NCBI GenBank assembly: GCA_016201085.1
Contig: JACQDO010000157.1
Location: 1 to 17,814 of the forward strand
Reading direction: 5' to 3'
Length of the DNA stretch: 17,814 nucleotides
Source: Hyphomicrobiales bacterium
GTDB taxonomy: Bacteria; Pseudomonadota; Alphaproteobacteria; Rhizobiales; Xanthobacteraceae
The notes under the pieces: generated by a model
What the model saw: only the letters and a program-made list of their open reading frames with translations
What the model was told of the DNA's origin: nothing
The model's database searches: none
Translations under genes and position numbers: made by a program
Shown: positions 16,247 through 17,814 of the stretch, in pieces
Layout of the letters: every line of letters begins with the position of its first letter
How positions within the stretch are numbered: the stretch's first letter is position 1

Positions 16247-17383
16247 TTAACGCCGGCCGCAAGCCTGCAAACCGGCCAGCGCGGTCTGGTAGGCATCCAG
16301 CACGCCATTCACCATACTTTCGACCGAAAATAACGCCGACACGCGCTCACGCAGGCCTCGCGCCCGTTCGGCGGTCACTTCCGGGTGATCGAGCGCTCCG
16401 ATTATGGCTTTGGCCAGCGCGATGGCATCCTGCGGCGGGACCAGGGCGTCGGATAGAGGCCCATAGATTTCCGGGATGCCGCCCACATTGGTGGTGACCA
16501 GAGGCTTGCCGCCGGCGGCCGCTTCCAGCACCACATAGGGCAGGGATTCGGCCCGCGACGGCACCACCATGATGCGGCCGAGGGTGAGGGCCTCATAAGC
16601 CGGCATGGCCGGTTTGAAGCATATGCTGGATGTGAGCCCAAGGCGCGCGACCTGCGCGTGCAGGGCGTCGCGATCGGGACCGTCGCCGACCAGCGTGGCG
16701 CTCACGCTGCGCCCGTCGTTATGCAGATTGGCGATGGCATTGATCAGCACATCGATGCCTTTCACCGGGCGCAACTCGCCCATGAACACCAGATCGGTGG
16801 CGTCGGGCTTGGTCACAATCGGCTCGAATTCCTTGCGCGACACCCCGTTATGCACGATGCGAACCAGTCCGCGCGGAGTTCCGATCTTGCGGCGGAAGAT
16901 ATCCGCGCTATAGGCACTCTCGAACAGGAACAGATCGCCGCGCAGCATTAAAATGCGTTCGGTCGTTAGATAGAATTTCCCGGCCAGCGTGTCGTGGCCG
17001 AACAGCAGGCTGCCGCCATGCGGCGTATAGGCGCGCACGGCGCGGCGGTTGCGGAAGGATAAACGGGCATAGGCGCCGCCTTTGGCGCCGTGGCCATGCA
17101 CCACATCGGCGCCGGTTTGCGCGATGCGGCGCATGACATGGGCGAGCGCCAAGGCGTCACCCGGTCCAATATGACGGCGCATCGGGTAGCGGCTGAGACC
17201 GAGCGCGAGCGAAGGCTCAAGAGTTTTCAGCGTTTTCTCGGCGCGCTCGCCGCCGGTAATGCTGTCGGCAATAATACCGACCCGGTGTCCGCGCGCAGTC
17301 TGCTCCCGCGTGAGGTCGAGCACATGCCGGAACAGGCCGCCGACCGGCGCACGAAACACGTGCAGGATGTTCAGTGCAGTCAT
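16247..17383 (-). CDS. Glycosyltransferase family 4 protein
   Basis: A 378-residue GT-B glycosyltransferase. It begins MTALNILHVFRAPVGGLFRHV, with the glycine-rich loop typical of GT4 acceptor domains, followed by DVVHGHGAKGGAYARL. The donor domain has LVFMGELRPVKGIDVLI, ATLVGDGPDRDAL and an E-x7-E motif ESLPYVVLE (Glu279 and Glu287), then TTNVGGIPEIYG. ATG 17383 overlaps the TGA of the upstream lipoprotein gene by four bases (ATGA), which favours it over an in-frame start at 17413 that lies inside that gene. A strong terminator follows the stop. It probably contributes a sugar to the same polysaccharide as the neighbouring genes; donor and linkage are unknown. Confidence 0.88.
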   Translation of the reverse strand: MTALNILHVFRAPVGGLFRHVLDLTREQTARGHRVGIIADSITGGERAEKTLKTLEPSLALGLSRYPMRRHIGPGDALALAHVMRRIAQTGADVVHGHGAKGGAYARLSFRNRRAVRAYTPHGGSLLFGHDTLAGKFYLTTERILMLRGDLFLFESAYSADIFRRKIGTPRGLVRIVHNGVSRKEFEPIVTKPDATDLVFMGELRPVKGIDVLINAIANLHNDGRSVSATLVGDGPDRDALHAQVARLGLTSSICFKPAMPAYEALTLGRIMVVPSRAESLPYVVLEAAAGGKPLVTTNVGGIPEIYGPLSDALVPPQDAIALAKAIIGALDHPEVTAERARGLRERVSALFSVESMVNGVLDAYQTALAGLQACGRR

Positions 17384-17814
17384 TGGTTCGGGTCGCCACC
17401 CCTCGATTGCCACCGTGACCCGGCGGCGTAGGCATTCGGCGCGGCGACATAAGGACCGCCCTGCGGCACGGCATAACGCGGCTGAGCGGCAAACGGGCCG
17501 CCTTGCGTGAACAACCCGCGTCCGCCGCTTTCCGGCTGTCGGTACGAGGGCGGCACATAGGCCTGCTGCGCGTACGTCTGCCGCGCATTGCGCGGCTGGT
17601 CATAAGCCTGCTGGGCATAGGCCGGGGAGGACGAGTACAGGCCGCGCTCGGATTGGGTGGGCGAGGGCTGCTGATAGGCCGGCGAACCATAGGTCTGCTG
17701 AGCGAATCGAGGTTGCGAGAATTGCCGCTGCGGCGCCATCGACACTGGCTGGCCGGTATTGGGATCGAACGTGTAATAGCGCGGCTGTTCGTGCGCGCAG
17801 GCACCGACCGCGAG
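17380..17814 (-). CDS. Tyr/Gln-rich putative lipoprotein (partial, N-terminus outside window)
   Basis: The reading frame is open to the window edge, so the start is missing. The first visible residues, LAVGAC, look like the end of a lipoprotein signal peptide with a lipobox cysteine at 17797-17799; the mature part would be 139 residues. It begins AHEQPRYYTFDPNTGQP, then becomes low-complexity and rich in Gln, Tyr, Pro, Ser and Ala, with repeated short units such as QQTYG, AQQAYD, RQTYAQQAYV and PAYQQ. There is no recognisable enzymatic domain. It overlaps the following GT4 gene by four bases and so is co-translated with it. A cell-envelope structural or polysaccharide-associated role is conceivable but not shown. 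The alternative is that translation begins at an inner Met (17739-17745), which would discard the lipobox. Confidence 0.65.
   Translation of the reverse strand, partial: LAVGACAHEQPRYYTFDPNTGQPVSMAPQRQFSQPRFAQQTYGSPAYQQPSPTQSERGLYSSSPAYAQQAYDQPRNARQTYAQQAYVPPSYRQPESGGRGLFTQGGPFAAQPRYAVPQGGPYVAAPNAYAAGSRWQSRGGDPNQ

Overview
The window looks like a chromosomal segment of a GC-rich alphaproteobacterium, most likely of the Hyphomicrobiales (Bradyrhizobium / Xanthobacteraceae-like). This rests on the ihfA-tail/merR pair at the left edge, the amino-acid character of the fatty-acid and exopolysaccharide proteins, frequent TTG/GTG starts and strong G/C third-position bias. No phage, transposase, CRISPR or plasmid gene was seen.

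Left part (1-2369, + strand): the last 16 codons of an IHF-alpha-like gene, a MerR-family regulator with a proline-rich tail, and a secreted subtilisin-like (S8) protease with signal peptide, prodomain and an intact Asp/His/Ser triad. Middle part (2372-6899): a fatty/organic-acid module made of an ADP-forming acyl-CoA synthetase (- strand), diverging from an enoyl-CoA hydratase and a 3-hydroxyacyl-CoA dehydrogenase that form a two-gene + strand operon. Together they would activate an acid and run the hydration and oxidation steps of beta-oxidation. The divergent control region contains an imperfect 22-bp palindrome.

Next comes a divergent member of the leucyl/phenylalanyl-tRNA-protein transferase (Aat) family on the - strand that lacks the canonical active-site Gln, then a tRNA-Pro(GGG) on the - strand with a recognisable promoter.

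Right part (8426-17814): an exopolysaccharide/capsule locus. On the + strand are a FemAB/CelD-like acyltransferase gene and a GumK-like (GT70) glycosyltransferase. On the - strand, read right to left, are a Tyr/Gln-rich lipoprotein (cut by the window edge), a GT4 glycosyltransferase, a strong intrinsic terminator, then an overlapping operon: undecaprenyl-phosphate sugar phosphotransferase, O-antigen ligase/Wzy-like polymerase, GT4 glycosyltransferase and Wzx-like flippase. This is the layout of a Wzx/Wzy-dependent polysaccharide pathway: lipid-linked priming, sugar addition, flipping and polymerisation.

Two genes of this locus, the FemAB-like acyltransferase and the Wzy-like polymerase, are each broken by what looks like an internal deletion with a frameshift, with both halves still clearly recognisable. 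Either the locus is decaying, or the assembly has lost short stretches twice. These lesions and the altered Aat-family protein are the observations most worth a second look. I did not find a convincing entirely new system.
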